A stretch of 64,000 bases of DNA from Bdellovibrionales bacterium GWA2_49_15 (GTDB lineage: Bacteria > Bdellovibrionota > Bacteriovoracia > Bacteriovoracales > Bacteriovoracaceae). The stretch is from assembly GCA_001769855.1 (NCBI GenBank), contig MEPP01000004.1, forward strand, positions 49,425-113,424, written 5' to 3'. Of this stretch, positions 43,488 through 52,838 are shown in pieces. The first letter of the stretch is position 1; every line of letters starts with the position of its first letter. The position numbers were made by a program, and so were the translations under genes. The notes below the pieces were generated by a model that saw nothing but the letters and a program-made list of their open reading frames with translations, was not told the origin of the DNA and made no database searches.

Positions 43488-46175
43488 GTGAATCCCTCTG
43501 AAATCCAACGTCCTATTGACTTTTCTTCCCTTAAACTACTCTTAGATGCAGAAAGAAAGGCCATTATTCGTGTTAACGCATTTAGCGAGGACGAAAACTT
43601 AGTTCGTTCCTCCCACGACGCCTCGGTCATTTTAGATTCATTAGCAACGATTCAGCTGGCCCTAGATAAGACCTTCACCGCCTTTCCAGCGCTCATTCCT
43701 TTTTTTAATCAGGAATTCGGTTTTTACGGTGAATTTCTTAATCGCGGCGTAGTTCTGGAAATTTGCTTTCTTGATGACTTCTTGTTCCCGGATAAGGAAA
43801 TCGGACTCTTTACCGATCTGGAAACGGGTGCCCTCGCCATCGACAAATTAAAAGAGCAGGAACTTTTTTTCCTTCAATGGTCTTCTGATATTGTTCAGGC
43901 CCATGAGAAAACCCAAAATCTTTTGAAGGAGAAGTTTGATTCCGAAATTAAACCAAAAGATTTTCCATGTCAGTGTAATTTGTGTTTAGGCGAGTTTCGA
44001 AACAGGTTTCGCGATATTATTTTCGATGAGTCCATGGAACTTATTAAGCAAACTCATAAGGACCTGGAAGATTCCCTGAATTCCAGCAGTCGCAAGACGG
44101 AAGAAATTTTCAAGGAATTTCAGAAGACATTGGATAAGAAGTTTTTTTCAATCCGTTTTAAGTTGAAAAGAAGCGTCTTGTCACGAATTGAGTCACAGAT
44201 AAAAGAGCGTGTTAAAGGTAACTTTACTTTTCCCGCCCCCTTGGCCAAGCAGCGTGCTGATTTGCTGAAACCATGGTTTCAGGGCCTTTTAAAGTCTCAG
44301 GCCCTCCGCGCGGATTTAATTTCCGACCACGAGTTTGAGCGTTTCTTAACATTGCTGGGAACAAATCTTTGGCGTGGAGAGTATTATCTCGACGTTGAGT
44401 TTTCAAAATTAATAAAATCAGTTTTGGCCTTCAAGCGCAAGGATATCTCCGCCACCATCTTGAAGCGATATTTAGGGGAGTTTTGGATTCATTCCCGCGC
44501 TCGCGAGCTTACTCGACGAATTATCTATCACATGGGGCCAACCAATTCGGGAAAAACCTATCATGCAGTCCAAGAACTTTGCCAAGTTAAAAAAGGCTGC
44601 TATCTCGCTCCTCTTCGACTTCTCGCGGGTGAGCTCTACGACACTCTGACCGAGAGAGGAGTGAAGACCACTCTTCTCACAGGTGAAGAGGTTATTGAAG
44701 TTGATGGTGCCACTCACTATTCATCTACCATCGAAATGGCCAGATTCCATGAGGATTTTGACTGTTGTGTTATTGATGAAGTGCAAATGATCTCCGATCC
44801 TCAGCGAGGATGGGCTTGGACTCGGGCCCTGGTGAATATGTGCGCCCCGGAAATTCATATTTGTGGTGATCCATCGGTGCTGAAGCTCATTGAGCAGATA
44901 GTAGCCCTTTGCGGGGATACGCTGGAAATAAGAAAATATGAGCGGATGTGTGAACTGAAGGTGGCACCTGCGCCTCTTAGACTTGGCGATCTGGAACGCA
45001 GTGATGCCCTGATCGTTTTTTCTCGTAAAAATGCCCTGAAATATAAGGCCGAAATTGAAAACTTAGGCTTTCGCGTCTCTATCGTCTATGGCCGTTTGGG
45101 CCCCGAAGTTCGACGGGAGCAGGCCAGAAAGTTCGATGCGGAAGAGACTGATGTGATTGTTTCAACCGATGCCATTGCCATGGGGATGAATCTGCCGATC
45201 AGGCGAATTATCTTTTCAACACTCACAAAGCACATTGATGATGAGACCATTCCAATTACCTTGTCGGAGATCAAGCAAATCGCCGGTCGTGCCGGCCGAT
45301 TCAATCGCTTTCCGATCGGTGAGGTTAACTGCCTCACAAAAGTTGAAAATGGCTTAAATCTAATTCGTGAGGCGCTGCAAACAGAATTACCACAGAAAAC
45401 TCAGTGTATGGTTGGTCCGGATTTGGATATCTTCACACAGGTGAATACCGCCTTGAGAAACAATGCACTGCCCGAGCTTACACTCTCGGAGTTCCTGCGC
45501 CTGTTTAACACCATGACCTTTCAAAAACCATTTTTCTGTGTGGATTTAAAAGAAATGATCGAGCTGGCCGAGATGGTGGAGGAAGCCGATTCTAATAAAA
45601 TTCTCTCGATTGCAGAAATTTTTGGCTTGGCCTGCGCTCCGGTGAACCTAGGCTTACTGGAGCACGTGCAATACTACGTATGGATTCTTAATCATTTTGC
45701 CAAAGAGTTGAACGTTGATTTTGCCCCGATCGAGCCCGAATCCAATGACATTGATTATTTGGAGACATCTATTAAGTGCGTCGAACTCTATCAGTGGCTG
45801 GCGCGGCATTTTAATTTCAAACGTTTTGAGCATAACGAAATATTTTTGTTAGAAAATAAAAGTAAGGCCATTGAAAAACTGAATAAGCTTCTCAGCGACA
45901 AAATTGTACTCACTTGTGCCAGCTGTGGGGTGGCCTTACCCGATAATTCCCAATTCGGCATTTGCGAATCATGTTTTGCAGATCGACGAAGCGCACGTTT
46001 TCAGCGAGGACGTCGAGGCGGTCCTGCACGACATCAGGGGGCCCCAACACGACAAGGCGGTGGAGGTAGCGGCCAGGCACGACCACAAAATGCCCGCCGG
46101 ACGAACTTCAATCGCGGACCACGACCGGCCGGCCCTAAAAAGTTTGCTACCGCAAAAAGTCGTTCACGTCGGTAA
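43488..46175 (+). CDS. SUV3 (SUPV3L1)-family superfamily-2 RNA helicase
   Basis: 895 residues, GTG start. Residues 1-340 are an extra N-terminal region with a Cys cluster (PCQCNLCLGE, about 163-168) and coiled-coil-like charge. The helicase core begins YHMGPTNSGKTYHA with Walker A 350-357, DEVQ (430-433, where the family has DE-x-Q), then FSTLTKHI and the QIAGRAGRF motif VI. This is the SUV3 pattern, known from mitochondria and some bacteria, where it unwinds RNA for degradation. After a SUV3-type C-terminal domain come a four-Cys zinc ribbon (C810, C813, C826, C829) and an Arg/Gly-rich tail of 60 residues. Confidence 0.88.
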   Translation: MNPSEIQRPIDFSSLKLLLDAERKAIIRVNAFSEDENLVRSSHDASVILDSLATIQLALDKTFTAFPALIPFFNQEFGFYGEFLNRGVVLEICFLDDFLFPDKEIGLFTDLETGALAIDKLKEQELFFLQWSSDIVQAHEKTQNLLKEKFDSEIKPKDFPCQCNLCLGEFRNRFRDIIFDESMELIKQTHKDLEDSLNSSSRKTEEIFKEFQKTLDKKFFSIRFKLKRSVLSRIESQIKERVKGNFTFPAPLAKQRADLLKPWFQGLLKSQALRADLISDHEFERFLTLLGTNLWRGEYYLDVEFSKLIKSVLAFKRKDISATILKRYLGEFWIHSRARELTRRIIYHMGPTNSGKTYHAVQELCQVKKGCYLAPLRLLAGELYDTLTERGVKTTLLTGEEVIEVDGATHYSSTIEMARFHEDFDCCVIDEVQMISDPQRGWAWTRALVNMCAPEIHICGDPSVLKLIEQIVALCGDTLEIRKYERMCELKVAPAPLRLGDLERSDALIVFSRKNALKYKAEIENLGFRVSIVYGRLGPEVRREQARKFDAEETDVIVSTDAIAMGMNLPIRRIIFSTLTKHIDDETIPITLSEIKQIAGRAGRFNRFPIGEVNCLTKVENGLNLIREALQTELPQKTQCMVGPDLDIFTQVNTALRNNALPELTLSEFLRLFNTMTFQKPFFCVDLKEMIELAEMVEEADSNKILSIAEIFGLACAPVNLGLLEHVQYYVWILNHFAKELNVDFAPIEPESNDIDYLETSIKCVELYQWLARHFNFKRFEHNEIFLLENKSKAIEKLNKLLSDKIVLTCASCGVALPDNSQFGICESCFADRRSARFQRGRRGGPARHQGAPTRQGGGGSGQARPQNARRTNFNRGPRPAGPKKFATAKSRSRR

Positions 46176-46333
46176 GTTTGATAGAAAAAATCACCTATTG
46201 CATTTTTCGCGTTTTATTTAGCAGTTAGAAGCTCTTTCATAGTTGAGCGAAAAACTATGTGACCTTCCGCCCTCACAGTAAATTACAGCTTTTTCCCAAT
46301 AACCCCGATAAGTCTTTGTAGTTGGTTAATATT

Positions 46334-47323
46334 ATGGCATTTAAATTAGATGATCTTATTGCCAAAGTGAAGGCCCAGATTCCCCCGAATCTGCTGAGTA
46401 AATTTGCGCCCAAGAAAGAGGCCTCTGGCGATCAGCAAAGCGAAGGTACCAAAACGGGTACCAGGGGAGCTAAAACTCTTACAGATACTGACACAGAAGC
46501 ACATGAGAAGACACAAACGAAATCACATGTAACAGCATCGAAGGTTGATGGTAAGCCGGCGGTCGATCCAAAAGCGGCCAAGAAATCTAAAATAATTAAA
46601 ATTGTAGTCGGTATTGCCATTGTTTTTTTTGCAGCGGATGAGTTTTTAAATACGGAAAAACCGGCAGAAACCGAGACCGCTCCGGTCGTGACCAAGAAGA
46701 AAAAAGAAAAAATTCCTCCGGTAGAAACACCCGCCCCTGAGCAGGTACAGGCAACACCAGAACCGACACCAACTGCAGCTCCCGTCGTTGAAGTGGCAAC
46801 ACCCGCACCGACTCCGGAGATCGTACCCACCGAAGCGCCCGTCGTCGCAGTGACAGAGGTTCCCGTGGTCCCGACAGTTCCCGATGTTGTCCCAACTGCA
46901 AATCCTGCCGATCGTACACCAAGCGGTGAAAGTGAAGTTAAGTCAGACATGGCCAATTCAGACGTTACGTCATTTCAAGTTGGCGAAACGGTGCCAGAAG
47001 ATAAGGTGAAGGACGCAACGGTGAACGAAGGGACTATCGATAAAGTGGTGGAACAACTTGATAAGCAAAAGGCACTTGAATACGTGTCCCCTCCTACCTA
47101 TGAGGAACTGGGGCGAGGTCTGGTATATAACTGCAAGGGTCTGCACTGGGCCTGTATAAATAAGGACGCGTATTTCGTTTGCCGAGATAATATGAAATGG
47201 AATGCCACTCACACAAAGCCCAAGGAATGTGTAACGATTAATGTCTATGCGACCAACGAAGACTGTGAACAGATCCAACTTCACAACATCAATACCCGTG
47301 AAAAGACGGAATTCTGTAATTAA
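46334..47323 (+). CDS. Single-pass membrane protein with Pro/Thr/Ala-rich stalk
   Basis: 329 residues from ATG 46334. The N-terminal 85 residues are charged and cytoplasmic. One membrane helix follows (IIKIVVGIAIVFFAADEFL), then about 90 residues of Pro/Thr/Ala/Val repeats (PAPEQVQATPEPTPTAAP type) that could span the periplasm, and a C-terminal domain with Cys spread as NCKGLHWACINK and CRDNMKW, likely disulfide-bonded. The layout is TonB-like but no TonB motif is seen. No family recognised. No ribosome site is evident. Confidence 0.6.
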   Translation: MAFKLDDLIAKVKAQIPPNLLSKFAPKKEASGDQQSEGTKTGTRGAKTLTDTDTEAHEKTQTKSHVTASKVDGKPAVDPKAAKKSKIIKIVVGIAIVFFAADEFLNTEKPAETETAPVVTKKKKEKIPPVETPAPEQVQATPEPTPTAAPVVEVATPAPTPEIVPTEAPVVAVTEVPVVPTVPDVVPTANPADRTPSGESEVKSDMANSDVTSFQVGETVPEDKVKDATVNEGTIDKVVEQLDKQKALEYVSPPTYEELGRGLVYNCKGLHWACINKDAYFVCRDNMKWNATHTKPKECVTINVYATNEDCEQIQLHNINTREKTEFCN

Positions 47324-47366
47324 GTTTCAACGACTTTTTAATTTAATTTAAATTTAAAATGAATGA

Positions 47367-48122
47367 TTAAGCCGCTTCTTTCTTGAAAGGTTCTGGGTGG
47401 ATTGTGAGATAAAATTCTGAGGCACCTTGAGACTTGTCTTTTCCCATGGCCGAAATAAAGAGTTCGACGAGCTTTTTATCAAACTGATCCCCGCTGAATT
47501 CTCTGAGTTCGCTAAAGGCGACTTCATAGGGAAGCCCTTTGCGATAGGGGCGTGTTGAGGTCATGGCATCAAAGGTGTCGGCAATGAGTATGATACGAGC
47601 GAAAAGAGGTATCTGCTCCCCTTTCAATCCAGAGGGGTAACCTCGACCATCATAGCGTTCATGATGGTGAAGTGCCGCCAAAGCAATTTCTGTAAAGTCG
47701 GTGGCAGCTCCTCCCTCTTCACAAAATTCCTGGAGAATTTGGTAAGTTTTTTCTGGGTGCGATTTCATAAGAAGAAATTCAGACTCTTCCAAGCGTGCCG
47801 GTTTTTGCAAAACACTATCTGGGATTCCGATCTTGCCCACATCATGAAATAGGGCCGCCAGTTCGAGTTTAATAAGTTCTTTTTTACTCAGGCCAAGCTC
47901 TTCACCGGTTTTAATCGAATAGTATGCGACTCGCGCGCTGTGCTCATAGGTGTATATATCTTTAAGTTGCAATGCACGCAGCAGGCATTTGGCGATTCTG
48001 TAATTGAAATGAAAGGCCTCATCTTTGAGACGATTAACTTCCCGTGCCAGTTCTACGACGGCCAGGCCCTTAACCTCCGTTTGCAGGTTAAGTACGTTAT
48101 GTTTCTTGCGCGAGCTGGCCAT
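47367..48122 (-). CDS. HD-GYP domain protein, likely c-di-GMP phosphodiesterase
   Basis: 251 residues. The HD motif lies in LAALFHDVGKIGIPDSVLQK, and the GYP motif is HHHERYDGRGYPSGLKGE, with YTEHSARVAYY-like metal residues earlier (IYTYEHSARVAYYS). All the metal and motif positions are present, so an active enzyme is likely. There is no receiver or membrane sensor; it is a nearly naked catalytic domain with a 35-residue lead. The promoter region is shared with the divergent pseudo-phosphatase. Confidence 0.9.
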   Translation of the reverse strand: MASSRKKHNVLNLQTEVKGLAVVELAREVNRLKDEAFHFNYRIAKCLLRALQLKDIYTYEHSARVAYYSIKTGEELGLSKKELIKLELAALFHDVGKIGIPDSVLQKPARLEESEFLLMKSHPEKTYQILQEFCEEGGAATDFTEIALAALHHHERYDGRGYPSGLKGEQIPLFARIILIADTFDAMTSTRPYRKGLPYEVAFSELREFSGDQFDKKLVELFISAMGKDKSQGASEFYLTIHPEPFKKEAA

Positions 48123-48335
48123 TTCAGTCCTTTAAAACAAAATTTTGGCCTTACACTAGAAAACTTATCGGAATATAAGCTCTAAAAACTTAAGCCTTGT
48201 GTGGCACTTGTTTGGGATAGGAACAGATTTTCCCCTTTGAAAGTTGACCAAATGTCTGAATTTTTTGATATTCTATGGATTGTATTGAATGATTATGTCT
48301 TCTAACCCCTTAACTCATGGTGGGCCGATAGCATT

Positions 48336-49493
48336 ATGGTTGATCGCAAAGTCATAATTATTAACCCTGAAGACCTTTTTAAGGCCTTAGGTGCAGAAAA
48401 AACGGCACTTTTAAAGCGCAACTACGACTTACATTTGCCATCGAAGGCAGAGGTCGCTGAAAAAGACATAACCCTTTTTTTTGTTAACACCGCAGACCGA
48501 GATTTGCCACATCTGTGGAAATTTTTGGAGAAATTAAAGCCGACGATCGTTTTGCTTAACTGCGAGTTGCCTGCCGAGGAAGATCATAAAATAACACAAG
48601 AAGAGATCTCCCACATATGGGCGGTGCTTCGGGTTGATCAGTTTGATCTCTTGACCAAGAATCATCTTCAGAATTCTCTTGGATTATTGGGGCGTCTTTT
48701 GGATGCTTATTTTGCCCAAATTGAGCTCGAGCATTATTCCACCGCACTCAACCAAGTGCTGGCATCGACCTTGGCCGAGTTGCACCGCGCTCGTCATATT
48801 CATGAAAAAATTGTGCCCGTGCGAAGACAATCGCTCAAAAATTTCGAGATTCTATCGAAGTATGGTGCCGGTGATTCACCCGGCGGTGAATTTTTTGATG
48901 TCGCCATTTCCGAGGGGGCTTTGGCCTACGTTCATTTTTCTTCTAACTCCTACGTTTTGAACAGCAAGGCACTCACCGTCTTTGAGGTTTGGCGACCTAC
49001 CTATAATGGTCAAATTGCCTCTCTGCGAGAGCTGCTTCAGCTGTTGAGCAGGGAAGCCGTTCCCTATCAAAATAAGAACGCTGACAAACGTCCGGCCCTG
49101 GAATTATGTTTATTTCAAATCAATATTAAGACTCTCGAAGTGTCAGGATGGCTGTTCGGCGGTTTCAGCATGATCTCGACGAATGGTTTGGTGCTGGATA
49201 AGAAAAACTTTCCGGTGTCCCCCGCCTTTGCAGATCAGGCCGCAGTCTCCTTTAAATTGGAGAGAGGCGGAAAACTTTTAATTATTTCTCCAGGAGTGCA
49301 TAATAATTCCGGCGGTTTTCTCAATAAGATTCCGATTCTTAAGTTTGCCTTGGATCATATCGCCGCGCCGGCACTCAAATGTATTAATGAAATATTTTTC
49401 CAGCTTAAAAAGGGTGATGATAGCGATTTTTATAAGTATGATGTAACCGCAACAGTGATAGAGGTAAGTCCCAATGCAATTATTAAAGTATAA
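48336..49493 (+). CDS. Degenerate SpoIIE/RsbU-type PP2C phosphatase with receiver-like N-terminus
   Basis: 385 residues. The first 110 residues look like a worn response-regulator receiver (KVIIINPEDLF, TIVLLNCEL). From about 150 the order follows SpoIIE phosphatases: ARHIHEKIVPVRRQSLKNFE, YGAGDSPGGEFFDV where active enzymes have PAxxxGGDxYD, LELCLFQINIKTLEVSGWLFGG for the xxYxxLDxxTGxLxYxNAGH core, and KLLIISPGVHNN for the YTDG motif. The metal-binding Asp residues of GGD and of DxSGHG are not conserved, so it is probably a pseudo-phosphatase acting as a binding partner. Confidence 0.6.
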   Translation: MVDRKVIIINPEDLFKALGAEKTALLKRNYDLHLPSKAEVAEKDITLFFVNTADRDLPHLWKFLEKLKPTIVLLNCELPAEEDHKITQEEISHIWAVLRVDQFDLLTKNHLQNSLGLLGRLLDAYFAQIELEHYSTALNQVLASTLAELHRARHIHEKIVPVRRQSLKNFEILSKYGAGDSPGGEFFDVAISEGALAYVHFSSNSYVLNSKALTVFEVWRPTYNGQIASLRELLQLLSREAVPYQNKNADKRPALELCLFQINIKTLEVSGWLFGGFSMISTNGLVLDKKNFPVSPAFADQAAVSFKLERGGKLLIISPGVHNNSGGFLNKIPILKFALDHIAAPALKCINEIFFQLKKGDDSDFYKYDVTATVIEVSPNAIIKV

Positions 49494-50184
49494 AAATGTA
49501 ATTTGGTTGATCGGTTTGTCTCTTATTTTGCCGGCCTTTGCCGGCCCACCTTTCACCGATAATGAATGCCTTGATGGTGCCTTCATGACAAAGGTTGCTC
49601 ATAAGGCCTTTCCCTTCGGCTTGACAGAAACCAAGCTGGAAATCGAAAAAAAAGATTGTCGGATCGTTGTTCGCCACGAAAAGTTGCGCTATCTGGCCAA
49701 GCAATGGGATGTGGATGTCTGCCGAGGACCTATCCATATTAAATATGGTGCCACCAGTGTGGAAGTGATAAAGCGTCAAGGCCCTTGTAAGGCCCTCGAT
49801 AATGAGTTTTGCAAAATGGCGGACGAGCTATTTAAAGTTCTTCAAGATGACGGACTGATCTTCGCTCCGGGAGAAAAAGAGGATTTGGCCGCGGCCCATG
49901 GACGTGTGAATTGCTCCTATTTGCTGATGAAGGCCTATCTTGAAGGGGCCACTGTTTTTAATCGCCAGGAGACATTTGAAGGGGTGCTGAAGAAATTCTC
50001 AAATTCATGGGAAAGCGTGCCCCCTGAAATTGTTCCCGAAAAAAACAGTATCCCAGTCTCACCCTCAGTCCCCGTGGTCCAGGAGCCAGCAAAGACGCAA
50101 GCTTCGCCTAGTGCGCCCGCTTCTGGCGACACTCCGAGCACTGAGCCGCTGCCGACCGCCGCTCCTCAGCGCGCTGATTTCTAA
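49474..50184 (+). CDS. Secreted protein with Pro/Ala/Thr-rich tail
   Basis: 236 residues, starting 20 bases inside the end of the previous gene, so it is probably coupled to it. A signal peptide (NVIWLIGLSLILPAFA) is cut before GPPFTDNEC. A globular part with five or six Cys (NECLDG, KDCRIV, DVCRGP, GPCKAL, EFCKMA, NCSYLL) is followed by a low-complexity tail (PVSPSVPVVQEPAKTQASP). No family recognised. The end is six bases from the convergent cystathionine-lyase stop. Confidence 0.55.
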   Translation: MQLLKYKNVIWLIGLSLILPAFAGPPFTDNECLDGAFMTKVAHKAFPFGLTETKLEIEKKDCRIVVRHEKLRYLAKQWDVDVCRGPIHIKYGATSVEVIKRQGPCKALDNEFCKMADELFKVLQDDGLIFAPGEKEDLAAAHGRVNCSYLLMKAYLEGATVFNRQETFEGVLKKFSNSWESVPPEIVPEKNSIPVSPSVPVVQEPAKTQASPSAPASGDTPSTEPLPTAAPQRADF

Positions 50185-50190
50185 TCTCGA

Positions 50191-51354
50191 TTAGTAGGTG
50201 CTTTCAAAGGCCTGTTCTAGATCTTGGAGGAGATCGTCGCAATCCTCAATCCCAACAGAGATGCGGATGAGATTATCAGTAATTCCGATTTTTAAGCGGT
50301 TTGCCAGGGGAATGCTCGCGTGAGTCATGATAGCGGGATGTTCGATTAAGCTCTCAACCCCACCCAAGCTCTCTGCCAAAGAAAAAAATGTGAGTGATTT
50401 AAGAAACTGGCGAGATTCCTTGAGTCCACCTTTGATAAAAAAGGTAATCATGCCTCCAAAGCCAGACATCTGCTTTTGGGCGATTTTATGTTGGGGGTGC
50501 GATTTGAGTCCGGGGTAGACCACGCTCTCGACATTCGCATTTTTTTCTAACCAAGTGGCAATCTTCATGGCATTTTTTTGGTGGGCCTCCATGCGTACCG
50601 CAAGAGTTTTTACCCCTCTTAAAACCAACCATGAATCGAAGGGTGAGGCACACGGGCCGATGGAATTCTGCAACTTATAAAGTTTTTCGTGCATTTTTTT
50701 ATCATTAAGCATGATGGCACCGCCCACCACATCAGAGTGACCATTGATGTATTTGGTCAGCGAGTGCACCACAAAGTCCGCTCCTAAGGTAAGGGGATTT
50801 TGGAAATAGGGACTCATGAAAGTGTTATCAACCACCACCATGGCACCGTATTTTTTGGCAAGGTCACAAAGCCCCTTGATATCGGTGATCTTGAGGAGCG
50901 GGTTGGTGGGGGTTTCCGCCCATACCAGCTTAGGTTTAAATTCCTTGAGGGCCTTTTCCACCTTCTTTAAGTCGGTGGTATCAACAAAATTGAATTTGTG
51001 GCGGTCATTGCTTACGGTGGTAAACAGACGAAAGGTTCCGCCATAAACATCATCTCCGCACAACACCGAGCTATTGGCCGGGAGTGCCTGCATGATCAGC
51101 ATCGTGGCCGCCATTCCTGATGAGGTGGTGACGCAGAAATCGGCATTTTCCAATGAAGCCAGACAGGCCTCAAGACGTCGGCGGGTGGGGTTGTGGGTGC
51201 GAGTATACTCAAATCCTTTATGCTCTCCCGGTGCCGCCTGCACATAGGTGGAGGTCTGGAAGATTGGAGGGATAATCGCGCCGGTTGTGGGGTCGGGTTC
51301 ATTTCCGACATGAAGGGCGCGCGTCGCTAAACCGAACTTATTTTTCTTTTTCAT
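50191..51354 (-). CDS. Cystathionine gamma-lyase/gamma-synthase-type PLP enzyme
   Basis: 387 residues of the Cys/Met-metabolism PLP family. FEYTRTHNPTRRRLEA and TSSGMAATMLIMQ bind the cofactor and substrate, and the PLP Lys is in HSLTKYINGHSDVVGG. It follows the CBS gene by one base, so its natural role is cystathionine gamma-lyase in making cysteine from homocysteine. Sequence alone does not separate lyase from synthase. Confidence 0.9.
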   Translation of the reverse strand: MKKKNKFGLATRALHVGNEPDPTTGAIIPPIFQTSTYVQAAPGEHKGFEYTRTHNPTRRRLEACLASLENADFCVTTSSGMAATMLIMQALPANSSVLCGDDVYGGTFRLFTTVSNDRHKFNFVDTTDLKKVEKALKEFKPKLVWAETPTNPLLKITDIKGLCDLAKKYGAMVVVDNTFMSPYFQNPLTLGADFVVHSLTKYINGHSDVVGGAIMLNDKKMHEKLYKLQNSIGPCASPFDSWLVLRGVKTLAVRMEAHQKNAMKIATWLEKNANVESVVYPGLKSHPQHKIAQKQMSGFGGMITFFIKGGLKESRQFLKSLTFFSLAESLGGVESLIEHPAIMTHASIPLANRLKIGITDNLIRISVGIEDCDDLLQDLEQAFESTY

Positions 51355-51355
51355 A

Positions 51356-52762
51356 TTAATAGCTACCTTTTAAAGAAATGAAATGAAGAACGTCGATGTC
51401 CGTGAGGATATCAACAACCGTATTCTCTTTGTCGGTGACCAGAACCACTTCCTTGGCCAGGAGAGCGTCGGTGACCTTCGAAAGCAACTCGTGCTCGTCG
51501 ATCATCTTAAATTTACTTTGGTACACTAAGTTGATTGAGTCAGTGAGTTTGTACTGCCCTTGATAAACGGGGAGGAGTAAGGACTTTTCACTGACCAGAC
51601 CCTTGATCTTGCCTTGGCCAAAGATAGGAATTTGCGAGATGCCTCTCTCGTCCATGATACGGACGGCATCGCCAATCGAAGCAGTGTCTTCTAGCTTGAT
51701 GATTTCTTTTTTGCCTTTGCCCAAGGTCTCCAGGACCTCGCTAATTAAGACGTTAAACGAGCTGTCCTGATAGCCATTGGAACTCATCCAGTCATCGTTG
51801 TAGATCTTAGAGGCGTAGCGATTTCCCGAATCGGGCAGAATGGCCAAAATTCTTTTTGGGGTCTTGAGCGTCTTGGCGTATCGAATCGCGCAGGCCACTA
51901 CCGCACCGGAACTTCCCCCGGCATAAATGCCCTCGTGATTGAGCAGCTTTCTTGTCATGACGAAGCTTTCCTTGTCCTGCGCCACAATCCAGTCATCAAT
52001 GACTTTAAAATCATAATTTTGCGGAATGAAATCTTCACCGACACCCTCAAGCACATAGGGGCGACCTTTGAGGCGCTCTCCTGTCTTGGCAAAATGGGCG
52101 ATGATCGATCCCTCAATATCCATGCCCACGACTTTCACGTTGGGCATAACGGTTTTCAAATATTGGGCAATTCCGGAAATGGTTCCCCCTGTGCCAACGC
52201 CGGCCATGAAGATGTCGAATTCTCCACCCGTTTGCTTGTAGATCTCCGGACCGGTCCATCTGAAGTGAGTCTCACGGTTCCACAGATTGTCATACTGGTT
52301 GACGTAATAGCTATTGGGAATTGTCTCGGCCAGACGTTTTGAAACTTTATAATACGAACGAGGATCTTCGGGATCAACATTGGTGGGACAAACGACAACT
52401 TTGGCACCGAAGGCGCGCAGGTTATCCATTTTTTCTTTCGACTGCTTGTCGGCGATAACGAAGATACTGCGATAACCATGAACTGCGGCATAGAGGGCCA
52501 AGCCGACGCCCGTATTGCCTGAAGTTCCTTCAATAATTGTTCCACCAGGTTTGAGCAGACCCTTGGCCACGGCCTGTTCCAGCATATATTTCCCGATGCG
52601 ATCTTTTGTTGAGCCACCAGGATTTAGATACTCCAATTTGACGTAGATTTCAGATTCCACACCTGTTGTTTTTTTGCTTAACTTCACAATAGGGGTATTG
52701 CCAATGGCATCTAAGACATTGGTCACTGCACCTTTCATCAAGTTGCCTTGAGCTTTTTCCAT
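51356..52762 (-). CDS. Cystathionine beta-synthase with C-terminal CBS pair
   Basis: 468 residues. It condenses serine (or acetylserine) with homocysteine. The PLP Lys is K53 in NPGGSTKDRIGKYM; the cofactor phosphate loop is EGTSGNTGVGLA, and GVGTGGTISGIAQYLK follows. There is no heme-binding N-terminus. About the last 130 residues form two CBS motifs (DAVRIMDERGISQIPIFG, LLSKVTDALLAKEVVLVTD), which usually sense adenosyl compounds. AAGGAGAG precedes ATG 52762. With the next gene it gives reverse transsulfuration, fed by ahcY. Confidence 0.93.
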   Translation of the reverse strand: MEKAQGNLMKGAVTNVLDAIGNTPIVKLSKKTTGVESEIYVKLEYLNPGGSTKDRIGKYMLEQAVAKGLLKPGGTIIEGTSGNTGVGLALYAAVHGYRSIFVIADKQSKEKMDNLRAFGAKVVVCPTNVDPEDPRSYYKVSKRLAETIPNSYYVNQYDNLWNRETHFRWTGPEIYKQTGGEFDIFMAGVGTGGTISGIAQYLKTVMPNVKVVGMDIEGSIIAHFAKTGERLKGRPYVLEGVGEDFIPQNYDFKVIDDWIVAQDKESFVMTRKLLNHEGIYAGGSSGAVVACAIRYAKTLKTPKRILAILPDSGNRYASKIYNDDWMSSNGYQDSSFNVLISEVLETLGKGKKEIIKLEDTASIGDAVRIMDERGISQIPIFGQGKIKGLVSEKSLLLPVYQGQYKLTDSINLVYQSKFKMIDEHELLSKVTDALLAKEVVLVTDKENTVVDILTDIDVLHFISLKGSY

Positions 52763-52838
52763 AAAATCCTCTCTCCTTCATTTCCGAATCTGAACACGGA
52801 TTACGCGGGCATGTTATCACACTTCAGGATTGTTTCAA

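Noticed and set aside
46432..46956. 174-residue minus-strand frame, Gly/Thr/Val/Ser-rich
   Set aside because: It is the mirror of the Pro/Thr/Ala-rich stalk of the gene at 46334-47323 and has no start signals.
47324..47366. AT-rich palindrome as a terminator between two convergent genes
   Set aside because: The inverted repeat has no G/C in the stem, so a stable RNA hairpin is not expected.
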